A stretch of 64,000 bases of DNA from an uncultured Oscillospiraceae bacterium (GTDB lineage: Bacteria; Bacillota; Clostridia; Oscillospirales; Acutalibacteraceae). The notes below the pieces were generated by a model, which was not told the origin of the DNA, did not search any database, and saw only the letters and a program-made list of their open reading frames with translations. The stretch spans positions 62,001 to 126,000 of the forward strand of contig UQWL01000006.1 of assembly GCA_900544715.1 (NCBI GenBank). Reading direction: 5' to 3'. This document shows, one piece after another, positions 26,468 to 34,252 of this stretch (position 1 is its first letter; every line of letters begins with the position of its first letter). The translations under genes were made by a program, and so were the position numbers.

Positions 26468-27535
26468 TTAACCCTGATACTCCGTCAATGCCTTAAACAT
26501 ATACCCTTGCTCTCTCGCCCAATCGATAATTTCGCCAAGCGCCGCCGCATTATCCTTGGAAACCGCGTGCAGGAGAAGTACCGCTCCCGGGTGCAGGCGG
26601 GCCGTTACCGTATCAAAGGCATATTGCTTGCCCTTCTGCTTGTTGACATCATAGTCTCCATAGGCGACAGACCAGAACACGCTCGTATAGCCGAGGGATT
26701 GCACGAGATCTAACGCGCTATCGGAATATTCCCCAGTAGGGAAGCGGAAAAACGGCGCGCTGTAGCCAAAATGCTCGCGCAGATAGTTGTCGCAATCCTG
26801 GATTTCCTGTGCCATTTTGGTGCGGCTAATGGTAGGGAAAACCGGATGGGTATTGGAGTGGTTACCCACAATGTGGCCCTCTTTGATCATGCGGGCGGCG
26901 ATTTCCGGGCTATCCTTCAGATAGGGCTCCGTGACGAAAAAGGCGGCTGGCACCTTCTTTTCTTTCAGCACGTCGAGGATTTTTGCAGTATAGCCGTTTT
27001 CATAGCCACAGTCAAAGGTCAGATACAATACCTTCTGCGTAGATTTGGTATCGAGCGCAAGCGCATGGTATTTGTCAAACAGCTTTTGGTTATTGACAGA
27101 AATATCATGCGGCTTCCCATTCTTCGCCACGCCAAAGCCATAGCCAACACCCTTTGTCGAAAGGCCGCGGCGATTCTCCGGGTCCTTCACCTCAAAGGTA
27201 ACAGCAGGGAGCGGAGAAAGTCCCGTATAGGTTCCCGCGTTTTCCTTTGCCGCGCCGGTAACACATTCGCGCCGGACGGGCTGCGCCTGCGCGGGCTCGG
27301 CGCTGTTCTCACCGGGGGAAGAGGTGCTTGGCGCTGAGGGCGCGATTGGAACAACAGCCGTTTGGGAAGGAGCCCCCGGCAGGGTGACGCTCGGCTCCGG
27401 TGTGATCGTGCCCTCCTGGGTAACGGATAGCGGTGGGTTTGTTTCCCCCGCTTCCTCCCTGGAACAGGCGGCGAGCGGCAGGCAGAGCAATACTGCCAGC
27501 AGCAGGCTGACGGATTTTTTATAGAATCGAATCAT
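26468..27535 (-). CDS. Polysaccharide deacetylase lipoprotein, PdaA-like
   Basis: 355 residues from the ATG at 27535 (AAAGGAG upstream; a longer frame is open but lacks an RBS). Signal peptide with lipobox LAAC, Pro/Ser/Thr linker, then a NodB-type CE4 domain: TFDCGYENGY (metal/catalytic Asp), HSNTHPVF (His metal ligands), RFPTGEYS, and a C-terminal LLLHAVS. The TFDCGYENG variant is the signature of PdaA-type peptidoglycan muramic-acid deacetylases that make delta-lactam in spore cortex. A cortex role is likely in this spore former but not proven. Confidence 0.9.
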   Translation of the reverse strand: MIRFYKKSVSLLLAVLLCLPLAACSREEAGETNPPLSVTQEGTITPEPSVTLPGAPSQTAVVPIAPSAPSTSSPGENSAEPAQAQPVRRECVTGAAKENAGTYTGLSPLPAVTFEVKDPENRRGLSTKGVGYGFGVAKNGKPHDISVNNQKLFDKYHALALDTKSTQKVLYLTFDCGYENGYTAKILDVLKEKKVPAAFFVTEPYLKDSPEIAARMIKEGHIVGNHSNTHPVFPTISRTKMAQEIQDCDNYLREHFGYSAPFFRFPTGEYSDSALDLVQSLGYTSVFWSVAYGDYDVNKQKGKQYAFDTVTARLHPGAVLLLHAVSKDNAAALGEIIDWAREQGYMFKALTEYQG

Positions 27536-27661
27536 GTAATCGCTCCTTTTCTTCCCTTCGGGGGAAATGATAAGCGCCGGTTGAATTTCATTATATGACG
27601 TGCCCATCGAACCGGCAACAATTTCCGTGCAATTGTAATGAGATTGTAATGTCCAAGAATC

Positions 27662-27705
27662 AGCCGCCCCCCGGCAGGAGAGAATGCCGTCGGGGCGGCT
27701 TTTTT
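27662..27705 (+). terminator. GC-rich hairpin in pdaA upstream region
   Basis: AGCCGCCCC/GGGGCGGCT stem followed by six T on the plus strand. No plus-strand gene ends here. Probably it also stops the small minus-strand gene, whose T-tract on that side is poor. Confidence 0.45.
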
Positions 27706-27712
27706 GCCTCAT

Positions 27713-27898
27713 TTATTTGATTGCCGACTGAATGCCGCCCACAATGTCTTCAACCGCTTTAACCGCCTTGCCCATATTGCGCTTCGCATGGCGTTTTGTA
27801 GAAGAGCCCATCATGGTGCTACCAAGCACCGCCGTCGCGCCGCCGACTGCCATTGCGATGCCGATGCCTTTTGCGATATTTGATTTATTGGTGTGCAT
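27713..27898 (-). CDS. Small protein with Gly/Ala hydrophobic segment
   Basis: 61 residues from the ATG at 27898, with GGAGG eight bases upstream. Lys-rich N-terminus, one Gly/Ala-rich hydrophobic segment (IAKGIGIAMAVGGATAVLG), a basic stretch (STKRHAKRNMGK) and an amphipathic C-terminal helix ending GGIQSAIK. It resembles many short clostridial membrane-associated proteins of unknown role. Confidence 0.65.
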   Translation of the reverse strand: MHTNKSNIAKGIGIAMAVGGATAVLGSTMMGSSTKRHAKRNMGKAVKAVEDIVGGIQSAIK

Positions 27899-28016
27899 TT
27901 TTTTCGCCTCCATCCTTTTTGAATTCTCTGTTAGTATGGCTGCGCAAAAGGGAGATATTGATGACAGATTTTGCAACGCAAAATTTTCAAGCAAATTGAA
28001 AAAAAGCAGTTTTTGG

Positions 28017-28070
28017 TTTTCAAACAGCGATGGGAATGATATAATAGCTTCAAACAAAGTTTGAAGCATT
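28017..28070 (+). promoter_or_regulatory. Promoter and 5'-end hairpin of the pdxK operon
   Basis: TTTTCA (28017-28022), 17 bp, TATAAT (28040-28045), directly followed by a perfect 9-bp inverted repeat GCTTCAAAC-AAA-GTTTGAAGC (28047-28067) and ATTGG. Transcripts would begin with this hairpin. The same arrangement occurs before the fucosidase gene and, with a different stem sequence, before the CarD-like gene. Confidence 0.75.
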
Positions 28071-28177
28071 GGGGCGCTTTGCACCTATTGCGCAATAATC
28101 CCACGAATCGCACACAAACCAAAAATTTCTGGTGTTTCGGAATGGAACCGAACCGTCGGAAAGGAAGATGCACAGTT

Positions 28178-29026
28178 ATGAAACGCCAAAAACGGGCGGC
28201 CGCCATTCATGATATCTCCTGCTTTGGGAAATGCTCTTTAACGGTAGCCTTGCCGATTTTGTCCGCTGCGGGAATCGAAGCGGCTGTCATCCCCACGGCA
28301 GTGCTCTCCACGCATACCGGCGGCTTTACGGATTTCACCTATCGGGATCTCACCGCCGACCTGCGGCCGATCATGGCGCACTGGAAGCGGCTGGGGCTTC
28401 AGTTCGATGCGGTCTATAGCGGCTATCTGGGTTCCTTTGAGCAGGTTGCAATCGTTCGGGATTTTATCGGCATGTTCCGTTCAGAGGGCACGCTCGTGCT
28501 CGTTGATCCCGCCATGGCGGACGGCGGCAAGCTCTATAAAACCTTTGAGCCGCCTTTTGTGGAGGAGATGAAAGGCCTCTGCACGCATGCGGATTTGATC
28601 GTCCCCAATATTACCGAGGCCGCCATGCTCACCGGGGAAACCTATCGGGAAGGCCCGTATGATAAGGCCTATATTGAACGCCTGCTGCACGGGCTTCTGT
28701 CGCTTGGCGCGAAACAGGCGGTGCTCACGGGCGTATGGTTTGATGAAAAGCAGTATGGCGCGGCAAGCCTTACACTTGGCGACAATGAGCCGCATTATAT
28801 ATTTTCCCCCAAAGTGGAAGGATTCTATCATGGAACGGGCGATGTGTTTGCCAGCGCGCTGCTTGCGGCACGGATGCGCGGCCGCTCCTTGGAAGAATCT
28901 GCGCGCATGGCGGTTGACCTGACCTGTGGCAGCATCCTGCGCACGAAAGCGGCGGGAACCGACCTGCGCTTTGGTGTGAATTTTGAAGAAGGGCTGCCCG
29001 ATTTCATCCGTGCTTTAGGCTTGTGA
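28178..29026 (+). CDS. pdxK: Pyridoxal/pyridoxamine kinase
   Basis: 282 residues. The PfkB/ribokinase-like pyridoxal kinase features are the N-terminal HDISCFGKCSLTVALPILSA, STHTGGF, VDPAMADGGKLY and the C-terminal anion-hole GTGDVFASALL with the catalytic Asp. It phosphorylates vitamin B6 vitamers in salvage of pyridoxal phosphate. The start was placed at 28178 behind AAGGAAG; the frame is open further upstream but there it runs through the leader. It begins a plus-strand run with trmL and degV. Confidence 0.93.
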   Translation: MKRQKRAAAIHDISCFGKCSLTVALPILSAAGIEAAVIPTAVLSTHTGGFTDFTYRDLTADLRPIMAHWKRLGLQFDAVYSGYLGSFEQVAIVRDFIGMFRSEGTLVLVDPAMADGGKLYKTFEPPFVEEMKGLCTHADLIVPNITEAAMLTGETYREGPYDKAYIERLLHGLLSLGAKQAVLTGVWFDEKQYGAASLTLGDNEPHYIFSPKVEGFYHGTGDVFASALLAARMRGRSLEESARMAVDLTCGSILRTKAAGTDLRFGVNFEEGLPDFIRALGL

Positions 29027-29064
29027 GCTGCATTTAAAAATGACTCGGAAGGAAATGACGAAGA

Positions 29065-29565
29065 ATGGCATCCTTGAACATTGTGCTCGTGGAGCCGGAA
29101 ATTCCGCAGAACACCGGCAACGTGGCGCGTACCTGCGCCGCGACAGGCGCGCGCCTCCATCTGGTCGGCCCGATGGGCTTTCAAATAAACGATAAAAAAC
29201 TCAAACGCGCGGGGCTTGATTACTGGCACCTGCTGGATATCACTTATTACGATAGCCTTGCAGACTTTTTCGAAAAAAACAGCGGGCCTTTCTATTATTT
29301 TTCAACAAAGGCCCCAAACCGTTACAGCGATATCAGTTACCCGGATGGCGCCTATCTTGTATTCGGCAAGGAGACCAAGGGCTTGCCGGAAGCACTTTTG
29401 CACGAGAACCCGGAAAGCTGTGTGCGCCTGCCGATGCGAAAAGGCCTGCGCAGCCTGAACCTTTCCAATTCCGTGGCAATTGGTGTTTATGAGGCGCTGA
29501 GGCAATGGGATTTTCCTGATTTACAGTGGGAAGGGAAACTGACGCAGTATTGCTGGGAAGAATAA
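29065..29565 (+). CDS. trmL: tRNA (cytidine/uridine-34 2'-O)-methyltransferase TrmL
   Basis: 166 residues, standard size for this SPOUT enzyme. Motifs: PEIPQNTGNVARTCAA at the N-terminus, LVFGKETKGLPE (knot) and LNLSNSVAIGVYEALRQ at the C-terminus, which form the trefoil knot and SAM site. It methylates the wobble ribose of leucine tRNAs. 38 bp after pdxK, RBS GGAAGGA. Confidence 0.96.
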   Translation: MASLNIVLVEPEIPQNTGNVARTCAATGARLHLVGPMGFQINDKKLKRAGLDYWHLLDITYYDSLADFFEKNSGPFYYFSTKAPNRYSDISYPDGAYLVFGKETKGLPEALLHENPESCVRLPMRKGLRSLNLSNSVAIGVYEALRQWDFPDLQWEGKLTQYCWEE

Positions 29566-29616
29566 ACACTGGGCTGTGGGTTTACCGCAGGCCAAACAGA
29601 AAGGAAAGGATTCTAT

Positions 29617-30486
29617 ATGGACAAAATCCGCATCATCACCGATACGAGCAGCGATATCCCTGTAGAGGAAGCCGAGCGCTGGGATATCGAGCTTCTGCCA
29701 GTCCTTTTCCAAATTGACGGAAAGCCCTGCTATGAAAACATTGATTTCACCAATGAAGAATTCTATGAAATGATGCCGGAGCACGAAAAAATGAAAGCTG
29801 TGCAAATCCCGGCCGCTGTGTATCTGGACCGGTATGAAAAAGCTTGCCGCCATGGCTATACGGATGTGATCGCCGTTACGGCAGGCAGCTCTTTTATGAC
29901 AACCTGGCGCGCAGCAGATCAAGCGCGGGCGCTTTTTTACGCGCAGCATCCAGATGCGCAGCTGCGCATCCATGTGGTCGATTCCAAAACGTATTCGATC
30001 GCGTTCGGCGCGGCAGTGCTGCAAGCGGCACAAAAGGCGGCAGAAGGCGTGGCGTGCACTGATATTCTTGCCTTGTTAGAGGAGTGGTTCCGGCACATTG
30101 AGATCTATATCACTTCTTTCAGCATGCGGTATGTGCCCGCCAATGGGGCGTTTGAAATTATGCGCGCTATTGCAATTGAGATCACGCGTGCCTTTCCGAT
30201 CGTCCGCGTTTCGCAAGGGGAAATGGAGCCGCTTGAGGGCACCTATGGGGCACAGAATACCTTTACAAAATTTGTGGAATACTGCCGCGAGGCAATCTTT
30301 GCAACGCGCTCCCCTTACTTTATCACCTATGCCAAGCGGGAGAAGGAGGCGAAGGAGGCCGCCGAAACGCTGGAGGCAGCGTTGGGCTATCCGCCGGAGA
30401 TGATCTGCCAGATGGGCGCATCTACGGTGTATGGTAACGGTCGCGCGGCGGTTGCGGTCATATTTCAGAGCGGCAAGGCGGAATAA
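29617..30486 (+). CDS. DegV family fatty-acid-binding protein
   Basis: 289 residues. N-terminal IITDTSSDIPVEEA and internal VTAGSSFMTTW are the DegV fatty-acid binding motifs, and VVDSKTYSIAFG completes the pattern. Members bind fatty acids for the FakA/FakB kinase system, but no fakA is near. RBS AAAGGAAAGG. Ends a three-gene unit closed by a strong terminator. Confidence 0.93.
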   Translation: MDKIRIITDTSSDIPVEEAERWDIELLPVLFQIDGKPCYENIDFTNEEFYEMMPEHEKMKAVQIPAAVYLDRYEKACRHGYTDVIAVTAGSSFMTTWRAADQARALFYAQHPDAQLRIHVVDSKTYSIAFGAAVLQAAQKAAEGVACTDILALLEEWFRHIEIYITSFSMRYVPANGAFEIMRAIAIEITRAFPIVRVSQGEMEPLEGTYGAQNTFTKFVEYCREAIFATRSPYFITYAKREKEAKEAAETLEAALGYPPEMICQMGASTVYGNGRAAVAVIFQSGKAE

Positions 30487-30490
30487 AGGC

Positions 30491-30524
30491 CGTTTTTCAA
30501 TAAGGCTTTATTGAAATCAAAACG
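30491..30524 (+). other. Hairpin just before terminator
   Basis: TTTCAATAA/TTATTGAAA stem inside an outer CGTTTT/AAAACG pair, directly preceding the terminator hairpin. Possibly a 3'-end processing or stabilising structure. Confidence 0.4.
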
Positions 30525-30562
30525 AATAAACATCCACCGGCTTGGCCGGTGGATGTTTATTA
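30525..30562. terminator. Terminator of pdxK-trmL-degV (bidirectional)
   Basis: CATCCACCGGC-TTG-GCCGGTGGATG stem inside AATAAA/TTTATT flanks. Confidence 0.9.
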
Positions 30563-30564
30563 TT

Positions 30565-31080
30565 TTATACCAATCCCTGAAGGCAGGCTTTCAAGTTCCA
30601 AAGTTTAAAGCGACACAGCCCGTCTGAAACGATCATAATCGTTCCGGAGGCCTTTTCCCCATGGCGGCCTCCGCAGGCTGCCCCGGTCACTAGATATTGC
30701 GTAGTCTCCCCATAACGCCTGGAGCCTGAATTGGCATTTCTGCCAAATCCCGCCCGGTTCGCCAAGCACTGCGCGTGCAGCAGAACCGCCTGCGGGAAGA
30801 AAATGCGCCCAGCCGCCCAACCCTCCTGCAAAAAATTTGCCAGATCACAGCGGGCGACTCCCTCCCGCACATGGAAAAGCATCTGCCCGCGATGTTTTCC
30901 TTAAAGCGGCTGAAGGTCATAAAATCGATCTGAAAACGGTCGCGCCAATCCCATCGCTCAAACCGCAGCAAAACGGCGTAGCACTCCCCTTGCCGGCAAA
31001 CAAAAAAACAATCCGTCAGAAGAGTGGCCTTCAGACGCGTGGAATAAGCGCATGTGAGCGTTTATCCACAATTTTTCTGC
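30565..31080 (-). pseudogene. Probable decayed gene downstream of the CarD-like gene
   Basis: Protein-like stretches appear in different minus-strand frames: first CFFVCRQGECYAVLLRF followed by RWDWRDRFQIDFMTFSR (about 30900-31015), then LFHVREGVARCDLANFLQEG and later residues to a stop at 30565. The switch of frame near 30885-30900 has the same direction as the one in the CarD-like gene. No start codon or RBS suits the upstream part. I do not recognise the family. It could instead be non-coding sequence with chance ORFs. Confidence 0.35.
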
Positions 31081-31580
31081 TCCCCCCTGAAGCTGTTCCA
31101 AATTATAGGGAAGATCCTGCTCTCTGGGAATGCCGAGCACCAGCGTGAACTCCTCATGCAGCATTTTTTCCGCTTCCTTAAAAAATGGTCGTCCGACATA
31201 TGCAGCCGCCTGCCCTTCTCCTGCTGCTCGCGCTGATGGAGATATAGGGCTTTCGGCATCCGGATCAAATCGGCACGGTTACCGCCAGCAAGGATTTCCT
31301 GATAGCGTGCTTTGCGCATTTCCTCATTTTTAATCCAAAGGGATTCCTCCTGCGGCATTGTCTGGATCAGTGGCCGCAGATCCTCTTCGGATAAAACCTT
31401 GCGCATATTCTGCGTAAGTGTCTGGTTATGCAGAGGGCCATAAATTGTGCTGGTATCGTTATAGACGAGCCGCAGCACATAATATTGGATTGCCGCGCCG
31501 TTAAAACTTTTCTCCGTAATATCCTCAATTTTGCACACGCCGTGCGCGCCATATCGAACCATATCGTTTTTTTGAAACAT
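30958..31580 (-). pseudogene. CarD-like transcription factor gene with -1 frameshift
   Basis: From the ATG at 31580, residues 1-133 form a normal CarD/TRCF-type RNA-polymerase interaction domain (MVRYGAHGVCKIEDI, YGPLHNQTL) plus the start of the helical C-terminal domain. At 31179-31185 the frame breaks. The C-terminal helix continues only in the -1 frame as KEAEKMLHEEFTLVLGIPRE, while the zero frame runs to a stop at 31062 (172 residues in all). The break lies exactly on T TTT TTA in the correct phase for -1 slippage. Options are programmed frameshifting, a decayed gene or a homopolymer sequencing error. The family binds RNA polymerase beta and modulates promoter opening. Confidence 0.7.
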
Positions 31581-31710
31581 TTTTTCACCTCTTTCACCGG
31601 CTTCTGCTCCTAATGAAAAAACGCATTGTTCGCCTCAACTGGATTTACGCTTCGCGAGGCATACAACACGCTGATTTGTTTTTATTCTACTAAACACACA
31701 AAGCACCCCT

Positions 31711-31828
31711 ATGCGAAAAATGGCGTTGCCGCCGTACAGCAGGAGACGTTTTGCGCCGACAGGCATTTTTCCAATGTTACAAACAACCTGTTTATAACTA
31801 TAATACCATATTTTGTTTCCAGGTGTAA
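31711..31828 (-). promoter_or_regulatory. Promoter, 5' hairpin and conserved leader block (copy A)
   Basis: Minus strand: TTACAC (31823-31828), 17 bp, TATTAT (31800-31805). Then an imperfect hairpin GTTATAAACA/TGTTTGTAAC (31776-31798) and CATTGG, followed by a block (31711-31775) about 85-90% identical to 60993-61053. The block also encodes a short peptide, MPVGAKRLL...GNAIF. The rest of the 358-bp gap 31581-31938 shows nothing else. Confidence 0.65.
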
Positions 31829-31938
31829 GTTCCACTTTCTACAAATTTGACTCTAGCCCTAGCAAATCACTCTGATTTCGAAAAAAACCGAAGCCGCGCG
31901 ATACGGCTCCGGTTATGTAGACAATCATCCACCTGCCC

Positions 31939-32430
31939 TTACAGCGTCAACTCCGCCTGAAAGCGCTCAACGCCCGCAGCGCCGATTTCCTTGAGATGCG
32001 GCGCGAAATAAAGGCCGGGCGCACGACCGGAGGGGTATAAGTCCATCATGGGAACCATCACAAACGCCCGCTCCACAATCCGCGGATGCGGCAGCGTCAG
32101 CTCGAAAGAATCCGACCGCATCCCCTCATAGAGCAACAGATCCAAATCGAGAATGCGCGGCCCGTTTGGAATGGTGCGTTCCCGGCCAAATGCAGCTTCG
32201 ATGCCGAGGCACCCGCCAAGCAGAGCCATCGGGGAAAGGTCCGTTTCAACCATGAGGTTGGCATTCAAAAAAGGTCCCTGCTCCAGGTAGCCCACAGGCT
32301 GCGTTTCATAAAGATGAGAGGCACCGGTTACCTTCGTGCGCGGCAGTCGCTTCAAGGCCTGAACCGCGCGATTCAGATTGTCCAGCCTGTCGCCGAGGTT
32401 CGTTCCCATGCCGATAATCGCCGTATTCAT
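31939..32430 (-). CDS. folK: 2-amino-4-hydroxy-6-hydroxymethyldihydropteridine pyrophosphokinase
   Basis: 163 residues. HPPK motifs are GMGTNLGDR, ETQPVGYLEQGPFLN, and GPRILDLDLLLY with the two magnesium Asp residues. It transfers pyrophosphate to the pterin before FolP acts. The ATG overlaps the folB stop (ATGA). Last gene of the folate operon. Confidence 0.97.
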   Translation of the reverse strand: MNTAIIGMGTNLGDRLDNLNRAVQALKRLPRTKVTGASHLYETQPVGYLEQGPFLNANLMVETDLSPMALLGGCLGIEAAFGRERTIPNGPRILDLDLLLYEGMRSDSFELTLPHPRIVERAFVMVPMMDLYPSGRAPGLYFAPHLKEIGAAGVERFQAELTL

Positions 32431-32795
32431 TTTTCGTTTCTCCCCCTTATTAATTCAACCGCAACGTAATCAAAATCCGCCTGAATGGGCGCGTTTGGCT
32501 TCTTCAATCTGATTTCAACCTGCTGAACCGACGGATATTCCGCAAAAACAGCGTTGATCACCTGCTGCGCGGTAAACTCCAGCAGATCGTTTTTGCCGGA
32601 CTGCATCACACGGCGGATGGTTTTGATGATCTTCGCATAGCTTACCGTTGTTTCCAAGCGATCCGTCTCACATGGCTCCTGCAAATCCAATGACGCCGTC
32701 AGGTCAATGATAAAAAGCTGCCCGTCCTCTTTTTCCTCTGGATTGACGCCATGAAAGGCAAAAATACGCAATCCGCGAATCAAAATTTTATCCAC
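32427..32795 (-). CDS. folB: Dihydroneopterin aldolase
   Basis: 122 residues, GTG start with GGGGAGGG upstream, overlapping folP by eight bases. The N-terminal IRGLRIFAFHGVNPEEKEDGQ and VSYAKI segments are diagnostic of FolB, and the C-terminal VEIRLKKPNAPI completes the T-fold. It cleaves dihydroneopterin to the hydroxymethyl pterin. Confidence 0.96.
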   Translation of the reverse strand: MDKILIRGLRIFAFHGVNPEEKEDGQLFIIDLTASLDLQEPCETDRLETTVSYAKIIKTIRRVMQSGKNDLLEFTAQQVINAVFAEYPSVQQVEIRLKKPNAPIQADFDYVAVELIRGRNEK

Positions 32796-33651
32796 CTGCC
32801 AAGCCCTCCCCTTTTGCAGGATGGCGAAAAATGGCGTCGGCCATTTTGGCGCTCTCCACGCATTCTAATACATCATGCACGCGAAGGATGTCGCATCCGC
32901 CCGCAATTGCCGCCACATTTGCAGCAACCGTGCCCAGCATGCGGTCTGCCGCTTTTTCCACGCCCGTAGCCTGCCCAACCACACGCTTGCGGGATACGCC
33001 CACCAGCAGGGCGTATCCCGGCAGGCGCAGGCGCGCAGTCTCTCTGAGAAGCGTCAAATTTTCTTCATAGGATTTCCCGAACCCAATGCCAGGGTCCATG
33101 CACAGGGCGTGTCTTGGGATGCCGAAGCGTTCCGCCTGCTGTGCCATGGTTTGAAAAAAGGCCCGAACGCTGGCCGTGACGCCCTCCGGATAGGCCTCCT
33201 GCGTATCGGCCGTCCCGCCTCCTGTATGCATCACAATCCATCCCGCGCCATGATCCCGTATCACCTGCGCCATCTGTTCGCTGAAACGGCCGCTGACGTC
33301 GTTGATGATCTGAGCGCCGAGCTCCAGCGCCTTGTGCGCTACCTGCGGGTAATACGTGTCGATGGAAACCGGAATATGTAAGTTGCCCTTCAGCCGTTCC
33401 AGGACGGGCTCCAACCGGGCAAGCTCCTGCTCCGGCGGGATCTCTACATGGCCCGGACGCGTGGATTGCGCGCCGAGATCCAGCAGGTCCGCTCCCTGCG
33501 CCTGCATTTCAAGCGCATGGGCGGCCGCGGCATCCGGGCCGAACCATTTACCGCCATCCGAAAACGAATCGGGCGTTACATTAAGGATGCCCATCGTATA
33601 AGTACGCTTCCCCAACGGGAGGCAAAATCCCTCCCCATAAAATCTATCCAA
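32788..33651 (-). CDS. folP: Dihydropteroate synthase
   Basis: 287 residues from a TTG at 33651 preceded by TAAGGAG; another TTG six bases upstream is possible. TIM-barrel signature motifs are MGILNVTPDSFSDGG, DLGAQSTRPGH, DPGIGFGKSYEENL and GVSRKR. It condenses the pterin with p-aminobenzoate. Starts 26 bp after folE. Confidence 0.96.
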   Translation of the reverse strand: MDRFYGEGFCLPLGKRTYTMGILNVTPDSFSDGGKWFGPDAAAAHALEMQAQGADLLDLGAQSTRPGHVEIPPEQELARLEPVLERLKGNLHIPVSIDTYYPQVAHKALELGAQIINDVSGRFSEQMAQVIRDHGAGWIVMHTGGGTADTQEAYPEGVTASVRAFFQTMAQQAERFGIPRHALCMDPGIGFGKSYEENLTLLRETARLRLPGYALLVGVSRKRVVGQATGVEKAADRMLGTVAANVAAIAGGCDILRVHDVLECVESAKMADAIFRHPAKGEGLAGG

Positions 33652-33677
33652 TTTCAAAAACTCCTTACCGGATTGAT

Positions 33678-34247
33678 TTAAAAAGAACGCCCATCCCGCA
33701 AAAGGGAGAGCACTTCCGCCCGTGTTTTTGCATCGCTGCGCATTCTGCCGCGCAGGGCGGAGGTCTGCGTCAGAGCGCCGGCCGCTCGGGCTCCCCGCAT
33801 CGTCATACACAGGTGTTCCGCCTCGATAATCACGGCCACACCCTGCGGGGAAAGCTCTTCAAACAGGAAATCCGCCACCTGCGAGGTGAGCCGCTCCTGA
33901 AGCTGGGGCCGCTTTGCAAAGCATTCCACGATCCGCGCAAGCTTTGACAGGCCGATCACCCGGCCATCACTGGGGATGTAAGCAATGTGCGCCCGCCCGA
34001 TAAAAGGAAGCAGATGGTGCTCGCACATGGAATACATTGGAATATCCCGCACGATGACCATTTCATCATTGTTGCCCTCCTGAAACAGCTTCAGGTGCCG
34101 CCGGGGGTCATCCTGCAAGCCGGAAAACACCTCCTCATACATGGCCGCGACCCGGCGCGGCGTTTCCAGCAGGCCCTCCCGGTCCGGGTCTTCCCCAATG
34201 GCCAAGAGCAATTCGCGCACAGCGCCTTCAATCCTTTTTTGATCCAT
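33678..34247 (-). CDS. folE: GTP cyclohydrolase I
   Basis: 189 residues from the ATG at 34247, five bases after the transglutaminase stop. Zinc and catalytic motifs are present: MYSMCEHHLLPFIG with Cys/His ligands, GLSKLARIVECFAKRPQLQERL and the second Cys in HLCMTMRG. First committed step from GTP to folate. A type I, zinc-dependent enzyme of normal length. Confidence 0.97.
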   Translation of the reverse strand: MDQKRIEGAVRELLLAIGEDPDREGLLETPRRVAAMYEEVFSGLQDDPRRHLKLFQEGNNDEMVIVRDIPMYSMCEHHLLPFIGRAHIAYIPSDGRVIGLSKLARIVECFAKRPQLQERLTSQVADFLFEELSPQGVAVIIEAEHLCMTMRGARAAGALTQTSALRGRMRSDAKTRAEVLSLLRDGRSF

Positions 34248-34252
34248 ATTCA

